A model generated the notes under the pieces. The model was not told where the DNA came from and did not search any database. It saw only the letters and a program-made list of their open reading frames with translations. The position numbers and the translations under genes are program-made. This document shows, piece after piece, positions 24,721 through 36,260 of a stretch of 64,000 bases of DNA; the first letter of the stretch is position 1; every line of letters begins with the position of its first letter. Source of the stretch: Monarcha castaneiventris obscurior (Eukaryota > Chordata > Aves > Passeriformes > Monarchidae); contig JAMPIT010000174.1 of the NCBI GenBank assembly GCA_026261815.1, forward strand, positions 15,624,001 to 15,688,000, written 5' to 3'.

Positions 24721-26718
24721 TGAAATAAGTAAGAGAGTTTGAATTTGAAGGAAAGTTGTGGTCTTGGAACAAATTAAGAAAGAGAACATTATTGGAAGAA
24801 AGATATAAGTATCTTTCAAAGGGAGCTTTGTAATATTTGGAAGAATAAAAGAATCGTTCAATACTTAACTAAAATGGATTGAGATTCCAGTCCTTTTGGG
24901 GCTTGTCTATCTCTAGCCTTAGTTACTGAGAAATTCCTTGACAACCGTAATAAAGCATTTACACTGAGAGTCTTGACTTTTGCCCACCTGAAACATTCTT
25001 CTTCTATTGACTTAGAAAGCTTTGGGGGCAAAAATTGTGTGAAGCAATGAGGCCATTCAATATTAGACAAAGGGATAAAGCATACAGTACTGGAGACATA
25101 TTTTCCCTTTGCCTATGAAATGTTTCATGTGAAAACTGCTTCTTTCAACACGGCAGACCTTGTGGGAAATGACCTGTACACTGGATAAGTTGACAGGCAC
25201 AGTAGGGGATTTCATTACACCTCACAATTTGACTGGCACAACCAGCTCTCCCTGGCTCTCTGTAACCCCTGGCAAGTGCTTGGAATTGAATCTGTAAATG
25301 TTAATCAATATTTCAGGCCTATTAAATAAAGAAAGGCATTGCGGAAATCAAGGTGCTAACGGCTAGCATGGTGCTCTACACTGACTTCCAGGCCATCAAA
25401 AACCTTGTAGGGAGCAAAAGAGCAAATATTTTAATAAAACAATTACCTCTACAATTTCAAACCTGGAGAAGAATGTTACGTCTCCAGCCCTATCACACCA
25501 ACTTAATTTTCATTTCAAACAGGTCAGTGAACAGTAGCAACTCAATACAGATGTTTAATGAGTCTTTAAGGTGCTGTCCTAAATCTTGGGAAAGTAAAAG
25601 CCCACCATGTGTTTAAAACATCTGCAAGCACATCCATTTCTTCTCAAAGATGAAATAGGGCAGAACTGTACCCAAAGCCTAAGGGAACGTCACCATGGAT
25701 TTCAGTGGATAGAGGCCATGAGTGAAATTCATGGGTGGGACTGATTTAACACAGCTGTAGACAGCCACACCACAGGCATCTGGGGTTGTGCTGGTCACCT
25801 GAGGCTCACTTAGGAGAGGAATGAGAACTTATGGAGTGCAATTTATTTCATGCTAAAGCCAAAGTCTAAAATAGGTCAAATGAATTGTACCTTAAAGCCC
25901 TCTGGTCTCTGAAGTGATTACGAAGAGAGCCACAGGTAGCCAAAGCAACTGAGCAATAGGATCCAAAGTCACAGGAAATGAATCACCACATTCCTGTGTA
26001 TCTTGTGGTGCATGGACAAAACCAGACTGCAAAAGGCAAGTGAAGTTGTGCTACCCTCAGGCAAGGTTGTAAAAGGATAACATAGAAAAAAAAAATCAGG
26101 ATTTTAAAGTACTTCCCTGTGGTGGACTTTGAAATGGGTTGATAGGAGTACATGTATGTATAAGAAACACCCACTGTGTGAAAAATTATCTCTAATTTCT
26201 TCTTCTCTCCACAAAATAAAACAAAAATCCAGGCACAGATTGGTAACTTGCTGCAGAATGAAGTAGCAAGTCTTGATTTCTTCAGAGTCCTGGTGTATGT
26301 GGGAGATGGATGATGATATGGACAAGACTAAATAATGCTTGTCAACTTTGTAATCCTGTCCTGCCTCTGAGATGGGAAGCAGTCTCCAGTTTCTTTCCTT
26401 TGCCTTCAAGAACTTCAGGACAACCAGGTACTATGACCAAATAGCAAGGCCAGATATAACTAATTGTAAGTCTTCCAGTTGTTACTGAGCAAAGTGTCTC
26501 CTGCAAAAGTGAATTCCCACTTCTTGGCAAGGCAATCACCATGCAATGTTAAAAAACAAGTGGAGAAACTTTCAAATTCTTTCATATTTAGCTTAAAATT
26601 AAAAAAAAATGCCATTGGCAAATTTAAGACTGTGATGCATCCATCTCGTTCTGACCAGTGAAGACAAACAAACATTAGCATTTTTTTACTGCTATTGTAT
26701 TTAAAGGAAATATAAGGG

Positions 26719-26863
26719 AAAAAGAAAAAGAAAAAGAAAAAGAAAAAGAAAAAGAAAAAGAAAAAGAAAAAGAAAAAGAAAAAGAAAAAGAAAAAGAAAA
26801 GAAAAAGAAAAAGAAAAAGAAAAAGAAAAAGAAAAAGAAAAAGAAAAAGAAAAAGAAAAAGAA
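26719..26863. repeat. (AAAAAG)n hexanucleotide microsatellite, about 145 bp
   Basis: About 24 units of AAAAAG, all purine on the plus strand, with one short unit (AAAAG) near 26797-26801. It makes the minus-strand frame at 26460-26876 read as FLFLF/FFF repeats, an artefact. The array has no recognisable SINE or LINE body beside it. Confidence 0.98.
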
Positions 26864-28119
26864 GACTGCTACTCATTTATCAAGATGCCATGAGAAAAGT
26901 AAAGAAACTGGTGGTGGATGGACATCTTGTGTATTTGCTGGATACCTGTGCTATGTTGTGTCTGTAAAGAATCCCAATGTAAACTGGATAAGGACAATCT
27001 TGGTTAATTACACAGAACTAAAATTCTCATAGGCAGATCCTACTTTTCTAAAAACAAATTTCTGAAATTGAATTTTCTGGTAGATTGTGTTCTGTTCCTG
27101 GGAGTGGTATAACTAGTTATTTTGGTGAATGAGTTTTGAGGATGTTTTTGGAAGGTGAAGAATAAATATCAAGGCTTCCTCAGAAGAGTCACAAAAACTC
27201 TACAGCTGTGGAAAACTTAGTTCCTTGCAAGGATGGGCAGAACTCTGCTGGGTAGAGGCTGGTGTTTACAGAAAACTTTCTGACCTCCTGCCCATGAGCC
27301 TACAGGCATCCAAAGGGACAAAAAGAGGCAGAGCACCATTCTTGCCTGTCATAGCCTCAGTCTCTGACAGTCCTGGTGAAACTTTAGCCCTAATAAATTT
27401 TTTTTTCATTTAGTTTTCATGTTCTCTCTCCCTTGTTAAATAAAGCACCTGTTATTTAGAGCTCTCATCATCCTGCTTCCAACCTAATGAGACTGCAGAA
27501 AGTTTGCCTGCAAACTCCCACTCCTTCTGTCAACTTGATTGTCTGGGGATGCCTTGTGAAGCTATTCATGCTCTGTCACCACCTCCTGCTTCCTCACCTT
27601 CTTTCCCCTCTCCTTTTCTGAGGCATGTGCTTGCCTGTCATCTTTCCTCGTGTCATTCCTGCTGGGTTGTGTAAGATACAAAAGCTACAAAAGTACATTT
27701 AATTTACTAGTGTTGTAACATGGGCCTTCCCCCACCGTGCTTCAACTATCCCCACTGTAATTTGAGGATCTGTCATATTTTCACAATGACAGAGCAAGTT
27801 GTCCCAGTGGTGCTCTGGTTTTCCTTTCTCTTCAGGTCTGGCTGAAAAATAGGAAGTCTGGAAAAGGTAGTTTTAAACCTCAATAAACAAGGAAAGATTT
27901 TGAGGCTGTGCAATCAGAGTACATCATGCAGCTTAGAGAATTAAGAGAATATTCCTTCAAGAGGACTGAGCCACTGATGGTCCCATTTGTGAAACTGCTT
28001 CGTGGGGATCAACATAAAATGTTCTCTCAGGAAAGCTGTTGCTGAAAGTGCCATGAGAATAGTTACTGAAAAGTTATCTCTGTGAAAGATGACTGATGCA
28101 ATGACAAGCACATCACAAT
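26864..28119. other. Unique non-coding sequence
   Basis: Nothing recognised. Composition becomes somewhat more GC-rich and pyrimidine-rich at 27440-27660, without frames or motifs I can name. Confidence 0.55.
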
Positions 28120-28292
28120 AGAATCACGGGATGATTTGTGTTAGAAGGAACCTTAAAGATCACCTGGTTCCAACCCCCCAACTTGGAAACCTTCCACTAG
28201 ACCAGGTTGCTCAGAGCTCTCTCCTCACTGGACTTGAGCATTTCCAGGAATGGAGCATCCACAGTTTCTCTGGACAACATGTTCAGTGTCAT
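28120..28292 (-). mobile_element. CR1 LINE fragment, antisense
   Basis: The plus strand reads AGAATCACGGGATGATTTGT, GAACCTTAAAGATCACCTGG, TTCCAACCCCCCAAC, TTCCACTAGACCAGGTTGCT and GAGCATCCACAGTTTCTCTG, the complement of a CR1 3' end. It breaks off after GGACAACATGTTCAGTG, where a full copy would continue into the ORF2 C-terminus. The GCCATGGGCAGGGACA block is replaced by AACTTGGAAAC. Confidence 0.87.
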
Positions 28293-30066
28293 GGATCTCG
28301 GGGACAAGCTTGGAACCTAGGGATGGTGTCAGTGAATTACCAGAGACACATCCTTTGTGTGGAGTCCAGCACTGACATGCTGGCTATGGTGAAGATCTTA
28401 CTGAACCTCCCTCAAACCCACAAACCCTCCACATTGTCATTAGTACACTGTTCCTCATGGAATTTGGCAAGATCTGTCATGTGAATGCAAGCATCATTAC
28501 AAATGAGGGGAGGCAGCAAAGTTTTCATGGATCTGAAATACCTGAGATGGACATTTTTAGAGAAAACTTAGTAATGACTGGTAATGTTGGCGTCAAGGCA
28601 GTAAGGCTCAAAGAACCCACTGTTTAAGCCATAATAACGATAATTAGCTCATGTTATTAACCCATCAAATGCTGTTGCAGCCCAACAAAGCCATTCTTTC
28701 AGCATGCTGTGCAAAACATAAACCTCTATAAACCAGTCTTAGCTCTGATCACTCAGCTCTCCCTGCCTGCCTAGAATCCTGTTGCTGCTTTCTTCCACCT
28801 ATCTCTTCTTGCACCTAGGCCTTCTTGCTTGTCCCAAGCTTGCCTGCAACCTGGTGCCTGACCTGAATTAAGACACTGGCATCCAAATCTCTCTTTCTTC
28901 TCTCTCCTCCTTTTGCTGTCTACTGCAAAACTGAGTGTGTTAAGTCGGTACTTTTATTTCTCGTAAGCTGTAAGTTCACAAATCTCTATTTTGAGTTACT
29001 CGTGGAGGTCTGACATGGTTTGAGAGCTCCTACAGGAGCAGAATTGCCTGGCCAAGTGAGGTAGAAGTACCTAACCTGAGGCTCATGGGCTGCACAGCAG
29101 ACTGGATGGAGAAATGCTATTTACAGAATGTAGGTTTTACTTTTCTTGGATCATTTGTCTTCAAGCACACGGAAAGATAAGCAGTTGTAAAATGGATGAA
29201 GTGGTAAATAGTGCAGAAATGCTGCCAAATTTCATGGGATATACTGGCCCTGGAAGTCTCCATGCCTCCTGAGTTTCACTTGTGCACAAGAACCTCCTCC
29301 TCTTTTCATGACTCAGAACTGTTGAAATACAGATAGCACCCTCGTTGGTGGCAGGGATTGCTGTGGGACACAAATCGTTGATTGTAAGATTAAAATATGC
29401 CAGCAGCACTTAATTGGACATCTGTTTGTACAAGCATTTGGCTTTAAATTCTGATTCATTCATATCAACAAGGAATAAGAGCCCCAAGGTGAGAGTAACA
29501 GCTAAGTGACACTGAGATGAGCTTAGGTGAAGAGCGGGTTTGTGTGACGGCTGGGGTTATGCCTGAAAAAAATCTGATTGTTTTTTGTAGCTGTGGAATG
29601 TTTATATCATGAAATGTTGATGGAGACAGTCTAATGTTGTGTCCATTCCTGATTTCTCCATAACTCATGCTTGATCTTTGGATGGATCTTGGTGCAAAAT
29701 CAGTGTTACCTGTCCAACAGGGTGACTGCATAAAAGGCCTCCTCTATATTTAGAATTTATAAAACTTTCTGCTGTTTTCAGAAGGATGGTCTATAAAAAG
29801 GAAGGCTGGAAGGAAGGCAGAGGCAAATTAGGCAGTGCTATTCATGTTTCAGCAAGGAATATGGAGACTTGGTGAAAGGAACTCTCTGAAACGGTTTCAC
29901 ATGACACATTCCAAGAATTTTCCCAAGGATTTGGTGGTCAGATTTGTCCTCTATTTGATTCTACATTAGCATATATGACTCTAAAGGATAGTTCTTTTTG
30001 TATTTACATATCTAGTATCATTATTCTTTTCTTGTCTTCTCCTCATAGGTCTCAAGCAGACCCCCA
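28293..30066. other. Unique non-coding sequence with a weak LTR-like stretch
   Basis: No exon is recognised. At about 28660-29000 the sequence has CTCTATAAACC followed by a CTCAGCTCTCCCTGCCTGCC block and CT-rich sequence, reminiscent of an LTR promoter and R region, but no family match can be named. Minus frames of 82 and 88 codons at 29161-29731 look random. Confidence 0.45.
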
Positions 30067-30104
30067 AAAAACAAACAAACAAACAAACAAACAAACAAAC
30101 AAAA
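30067..30104. repeat. (AAAC)n microsatellite
   Basis: Eight or so AAAC units preceded by A6 and followed by another A6. Short and perfect. Confidence 0.95.
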
Positions 30105-31325
30105 AATCTTCCTACCTTTTTTAGCAGTTGGAATCCTAACATTTGCAGATCAACTAAAGTAGATCACATGTTGGTGACCGAAATTTCAGCAGGAAATGAA
30201 TCATCTAATTGACACTCAGAGTACCTCCTGTTCCCAGACTCTCCAAAAATTGCTCCAAGGTTTTTTCACAGCTGTCCCCAGGCCTTTCTCTGTTACTTGG
30301 CTTGATCTTCAAAAAAACTTTGTAAAAGTGGTAATTGGGACAGGACCCCATCCTATTGATACCCACTGAGAGGCAACAAGATTTAAAGTGCCAAGTAAGT
30401 TGTAAGATATTTCCCTATATATAATTGAATGCAAATATAAGGGAGAGCATATAACTACAGAATACAATCGTATTGCTACAAAAGATCCATTTTAAAAATA
30501 ATACCAGAAATATGAGAGTCAGAATGGTTACACATAATCCACTTTAAAATGTTGAATATTGGGACATGAACTAGGACTTTATGGATTAGAGCAGGTTATT
30601 AAGAAGTTATTTCATCATTAAAACCATAAGCTTCCTTTCCTTAGGAAAACAGATTTTTTAATTATTTTTGCTTCAGAAGGCTGCTAAGTGAAACTCATAT
30701 AATGACACCAACTGTCAAACTTATCATGTCTCAATTATATTAACACCTTCTTTTGAAGTTTCTAACATGTAAAATGCAATTTACTATAAAAGATTTCAAC
30801 ACCTACTGAAAAGAATTCAAGAGTAGAGAAATTCTGCATTTCAGCATGAGCTTCAGAGATTTCAGGCAGTTTCTGTGCTGCTGCTTAAAAATCTTGTATG
30901 CTGGGGAAATTGGTAGTGTTCTTCAAGATTAATAACAGAAAAAGTGGGGGTAAATATCTCTGTTTATTCAAGATGTTTGGAAATGTTCAAATGTAACATG
31001 GATGATGATCTGAGGGATTGGCAAAGCAGGTCATTTAGCACAAAACCAGCCTCAAATAAATTTAGTAAAAAAATTTAAGTGTGGTACTAATTCAATCCCA
31101 CTTTATGCATGATGATCCTTCTCTTCCTTTTTTCTCCCCCTAAACACGAAAATGTTCTGCTGAAATTAAATGGAAATATGTCTTTGCAAATCCTGCACAT
31201 GTTGGGGAGAACTGAATTAAGGGTTTCTCCTGGTATTTGAAAATTAAACCCTTTTGAATAGTTCACTGCTTCAGCTATGGTGTTGCTACATCATTGAACA
31301 TCATAATTGAAACTATTACTTTCAT
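30105..31325. other. Unique AT-rich non-coding sequence
   Basis: Nothing recognised; no open frame of note and no repeats. Confidence 0.55.
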
Positions 31326-31467
31326 GGGATGTGTGGCTGCCCCTTCGCTGGGAGTGTTCAAGGTCAGGTTGGATGGGACATGGAGTAACCTGATCTGGTG
31401 GAAGGTGTCCCTGACCATGGCAGAGGGTTTCAAGTCCCTTCCAACCCAAACATTACGACTCTATGTA
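31326..31467 (+). mobile_element. CR1 LINE fragment, 3' end, sense
   Basis: It follows the CR1 tail: GTGTGGCTGCCCCTTCGCTG, GGAGTGTTCAAGGTCAGGTT, GGATGGGACATGGAGTAACC, TGATCTGGTGGAAGGTGTCC, CTGACCATGGCAGAGGGTTT, AAGTCCCTTCCAACCCAAAC, then degenerate octamers (ATTACGACTCTATG). About 20-25 bases that normally lie between the GGCAGGGGG and GGTCCCTTCC blocks are deleted. Confidence 0.9.
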
Positions 31468-32149
31468 GTTATGTGGGTATAGCTTATTCATGTATCTGGA
31501 AAAAGCTGTATCAGTGTTTTAGTTTCATACCAGTATAACTGGTATCAAACACAGTCAAAACTGTATCATCATAAACATGGCATAGTTTCTTATTTCCATG
31601 TTTCAATAGTTAGGCCCTTATCTGAAATCAGCTTCTGAGCACAAAATCAATAGTGACAATAGGTCAAAAATTGTTACTTGGGCAGTTCAAAAAGTACTTA
31701 TCAAGATTTCTTTCTTTACCTCCATTGTATTTCAAAGGCTTAAATTATCCCACATGAATATGCTTCTCCATCTGCAGCTGCCACTCATTTTCTCTTAGGA
31801 AAGAATTTTGTGTTCTTCCATTTCTAGATGGTTGACAGGAATTTCTGGTTTTCAGGGAGCTGGAAATGCTTAGTATTATAAGGGCTCCTTTCAGATTAAT
31901 TCCAAGTGGGACACCTAAAAACCCACAAAGGTATTCAAATCCCAGAGCAATTTTTGAAATCTTAGCAAAGTGCTTTCAACAACAAATGGCACGAATCTTG
32001 TTTTAGAGAGCCTTCTTCCAATTGCTTCTACCTGGAAGTCATGATTCGGCAATTGAAGTGAAAGCTCTTTGAAAGCTATTCTTCTCCTCCCTAGGTACAA
32101 ATGAGCTATTTATTTATGACTGAAGAAGTGTTTTCCTGTTCAGCTATCA

Positions 32150-32580
32150 TTTTTTTTATAGTTAAGTTATAAATAACTATTGTAACAAAGCCTTAGGCTT
32201 CTGAGCTCCAGATAAGGCTGAATGCACTTTATGAGAAGCAGAACATCTTTGGACAAAATGCCTAGAACGGAAACAACAAAGATGAGTGGATTATGTAACG
32301 TGAACACAAACAAGCCCCTTCCCCCCTTCGAATTGCTGTCCATTGAATTCTGCATCACACACAAAGCCCAGTGTGCATTCAAATGAAACTCTAATGTGTC
32401 ACTGTCATTACCTAGTGCTGCATTATTCACTACTGCTATGGAGGATTTCTGTGGGGAGAATTTCACAGCTGAGCAAGATCTCGCTTTATGGCAAGTAAAT
32501 ATAAAGTAATTTTTGTTTCCAAAGACCAAGGAGGATAAAATCAAGAGATCAACATTTTCCTGTCTAATTATGCTCGTTTT
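32150..32580. promoter_or_regulatory. Candidate conserved non-coding element
   Basis: A balanced-composition stretch without simple repeats, rich in motifs such as CACTTTATGAG, GGATTATGTAACG, CATTATTCACT and TCTAATTATGC. It also carries an unusually long minus-strand open frame (152 codons), which can happen when sequence is under non-coding constraint or by chance. Inference only. Confidence 0.2.
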
Positions 32581-35500
32581 GCCCCCACACACACTTTTCC
32601 ACAGCTCTTCAAATAAGGAGATCAAGATTAAGACTGCTGAGCTGATAAAGGTAAAGTTTGCCTTTATAGAAAGCCATGATTTTACTCTTCTAAAGAAGCA
32701 TCCAGTTCTTTATAAATATTAGGTAAACTTGAGCTCTCAGTGTAATCCTATGGTCTGGGGACATGAAGTAATTCATACTGAAAAATGAATCAGCCCCCGT
32801 CACCTTTAAAATGTCTTTTATTGTAAATGTATTTCCATGGATTGGAAGAGTTTCTCTAAATAATTCTAATTCTAATCATACTATAATCATACAATTCTAA
32901 TCATACTTCTGTATATTTGCCTCCAAGTTTATAAAATAAGTGTGTATTTAGACATTAAATAAATGATAGACCATCTCAGAAGTTTCATGAGTACCCTGGC
33001 TGGTGGGAAGAAGCATGAAACACCATCTGTTACTTTGAAATCAGCAGAAATGGATAAATTATTTTGCCTTTATTTTCACTGAGCCTTGACACAAAAAGTT
33101 TTAGATAATTGATGAATTAAACACTTGCAAAAGCTTTTACCACCCTTAGATGACCACATATCTTAGGGAATGCAATAGATACAGTTATCATTGTGAATAG
33201 ACAATAAACAGGAAAGCCAGGAATTAATGTCATTTCTCAGAGACTTTCTCTGTTATGATCCCTCCTAGCTTTGTTGCCTCTCCTAGTCTGCATTGCAGTG
33301 GTATTTTAGTTGGAAAAAACCTTTTTCTCTACATTACTGTGCCTGATTTTTGGCATCCAGAAAGATTTAAATAGAAAATGCATAGTGAATTTAGGGGCAT
33401 GCAGATCTGAAAAGGAGATGTGATGAATTTGAGTTACAGGCTGATAATTTCCTATGCAACATCATTAAAGGCGGCCTGATCCTTTTGTGTAGAGATGCCA
33501 TTTAGTCTGCATGAAAAACTAGTAATTTACAAAGATTAAGACTTTGGAGAATGCAAGTAAAATGGATAACTTTAACAATGGTTAACTTTTTGTAATGGAC
33601 TTGGTGAACCCCCAAAGTGTCTGCAATGTGTGGCTGACTCATTCAGATCTCAGGAAGATGGACAGGACAGGGGCCATTTAGCAGCATGGTCAGAGCTGAG
33701 AGAAGTATACCACAAACTCCAGCTACCAGTAGGATGTTCTGGGATGTGATCCAGGCAAAATTACAATTTCTAGGAGGGAAAGTAAGGTCTTTCAGGTATG
33801 TACCTTTAGCTCAAAAGTTCAATAACTTGATCATTACCTTCCCATGCTTTGGGGTTGGCTTTACATTGGTTGCTGAGCCCTGTATTGTTGCACTTTTGCT
33901 GAACCTGAGCTGGCTAAACGACAAAAATCTCTTTAACCTAAAATCACGAGAGTAATAACCTGTATTAGTATGATAATATTATGATAAATGCACTTTTGAA
34001 AAGGTTGTAGTCTCAGATGATTTAATCTCTGGCTTTTCTTTTTTCCATCTAGGATGGTTTGTAGGCCATCCATGATTGTGTTTTCTAGGCTTTTTCACCA
34101 GGGAAATAAAACACAGAATTCTGACAGCACATACTCAAAGCACTGTGCAGACATTAATTAACAAGCGAGAGATGATGAACAAGTGGTGAAAAGTTTCAAT
34201 GCTTCTGTCTCGCCTTGAAAACCTGAGCAGAATGGCCCAAGCTTCTATGGAGTAGCCAACTATAAATGCCAACTGGGAACAGCATGACAGTGCTCAGCCT
34301 CAAAGTCTGCAGTCAAACTGTCAGTGGCATCTAATTAGCAGAGTTCTAGATCAAGAATAAATGTGTTTGACTCTTTATAAATATGATGTGTAAAAATGTT
34401 ACATAATGACATGCTGCTGCTCTACATCCCCCTTAATGTTTTGACAAGGGGCGTCAAGTAGTGAAAAACTGCAAAGTGCCAAAGTATTTCAGCTACTGCG
34501 TGTTAGCGGCTGAATTCTCCATTTCAATTTCTTATGTGCCAGGGTCCAGAAATCGGCCAGGCTCTGGGGATAAGTGAAGGTTGTTCAGTTTAATGAGCTG
34601 TTAGATTTTTTTATTTTTTTAACAGAAATTGGAATATGTATAACATGTTAGAGAGTAGACTCCAGCTGACAGAGGCAGTCGAAATGTATCTGTGGGGGAC
34701 CCAAGCCCAGAGCTACTCCTGCAGAATGCCTTCTATATTCCTAGGCACATTGTTTAAACAAAAATTCCTACTGCTGGCTGTTAAATGTGTGTTTCACACT
34801 TTGTGGGTGCTTGGCATAAGATTTGCAGGTCCTCTGCCTTGAAGAAATTAAAGACCTTACAAGCAAGGTTGATTATCAGGACCATTCCTCTTAGAAAAAA
34901 ATAAAGTTATGGAAAGAGATGCACTTATTAGTGGCCCTTTTTTTTTTATTTCCAGGAAAAATTAAGCCTTGCATAACTCACTGGTAAATGGGAGTTTCAA
35001 TCTACCTCAATCTACAGTGAATTTTTGGCACTGTGAGAGTTAGAATCATAGTTCTGTTATGCTCCTTTAGTAGCTGAAACAAAGAGACACCAAGTAAAAA
35101 TCTGTGCTGTTCTGCAAAGATCTTTCTTCTTTTAACTAACAATAGATCAAATCTGAAATTATTAAACTGTTGACATAGGTACCAGAGTTATGCAACTAAA
35201 ATAAGTGAGGTAAAACCAGGTCAACCGTTGCCTCCCCTTCTTCTCTAAATATTATAATTCTTTGTCTAACAGAAATGCTATGCACAAAAATTCAATAATC
35301 ATTGTGAAACCCATGGATGTTACAAAGAAGAAGCAACATGGAAATGCTCTGAAGAAATCAATCATTCTGTCTTCAGAGCAAAGTCTGAATATTGTACAGT
35401 GAACAAAGCTTGAGAAAATTGAAAGAAATCAAAACCCCAAAGTATTGTCTTGCTGTTCATCAGTAACTGACTTTCCAGTCTGTTCTCTAAACAATCCTGG

Positions 35501-35739
35501 GACCCTGTAGAAGAACAGTCATGTAGTTAAAATAAAAGAGACAGGATGGACAAGTAGATGTTTTGAGGCTTTCTTCCTAAGGTTTGAAGAATTGGCTTTT
35601 TTAGTGTGAATTTAGTTAAAAGGATTTTTTTCTACAACTATTCAATATATGCAATATATTAATGTATTTTTCCTATGATTATATTTATTCATCATTAAAT
35701 ACTTTCTGGTGAATTTCTGGAAAATGTAACTGATGCAAG

Positions 35740-36260
35740 GCTATTAATATGTTGGTAATTTAGGTATTGAAGAGGCTGAGATGCAGGTGGTTATGTCTAT
35801 GGAATATAAATGCCAGCTAATGCAGCACAAAAGTGCAGAGTGACTAACTAAAATTACCTAACTGTTACAAACTGGTCTCCACAGCTATAAAGCAAAGATC
35901 TGGATCTTTGCTCATTTGTGTGAGTTTTATGCTTTGGGAGTTACTAATTTACACAGATGTCAGAGAAAAGAGAATCAGCCCAATTATAGCCTGAATTTAT
36001 TGTGCCATCACATTAGCCAATTTAGCTATTTCAGTGATGACCACATCATTAACATCTTTTCAGGACAGCAATAACGGAGTCATTTTTATTGCTGTAATTA
36101 ATATTGATGGCAATGAAACAAGCAATATAGGTACTTGACTCATATATATTGCAGAAAAGTATTGCAAATGTAAGTAAGCTCCTGGTAATTTTTTCTTGTT
36201 ATTGTTAGTTTTACAAGATCATACTTGTCAAAGTTATTTCAGGTAATTCCATATAATTTA
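35740..36260. promoter_or_regulatory. Candidate conserved non-coding element
   Basis: The stretch contains TTAGCCAATTTAGCTATTTC, a GATGACCACATCATTAAC block and GCTGTAATTAATATTGATGG, giving clustered homeodomain, CRE-like and CCAAT motifs without any repeat. This pattern is seen in distal enhancers of developmental genes, but the evidence is compositional only. Confidence 0.2.

Larger units (their letters stand above)
22776..26717. other. Unique non-coding sequence with palindromes
   Basis: No coding exon is recognised. Overlapping AGGTCA half-sites lie at 24267-24282 and two strong inverted repeats at 24448-24483 and 24691-24710 (listed separately). Frames reach at most 101 codons and show no domains. 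Confidence 0.55.

Noticed and set aside
26460..26876. 138-codon minus frame with a long F/L run
   Set aside because: Produced by the AAAAAG array; the non-repeat part has no recognisable domain.
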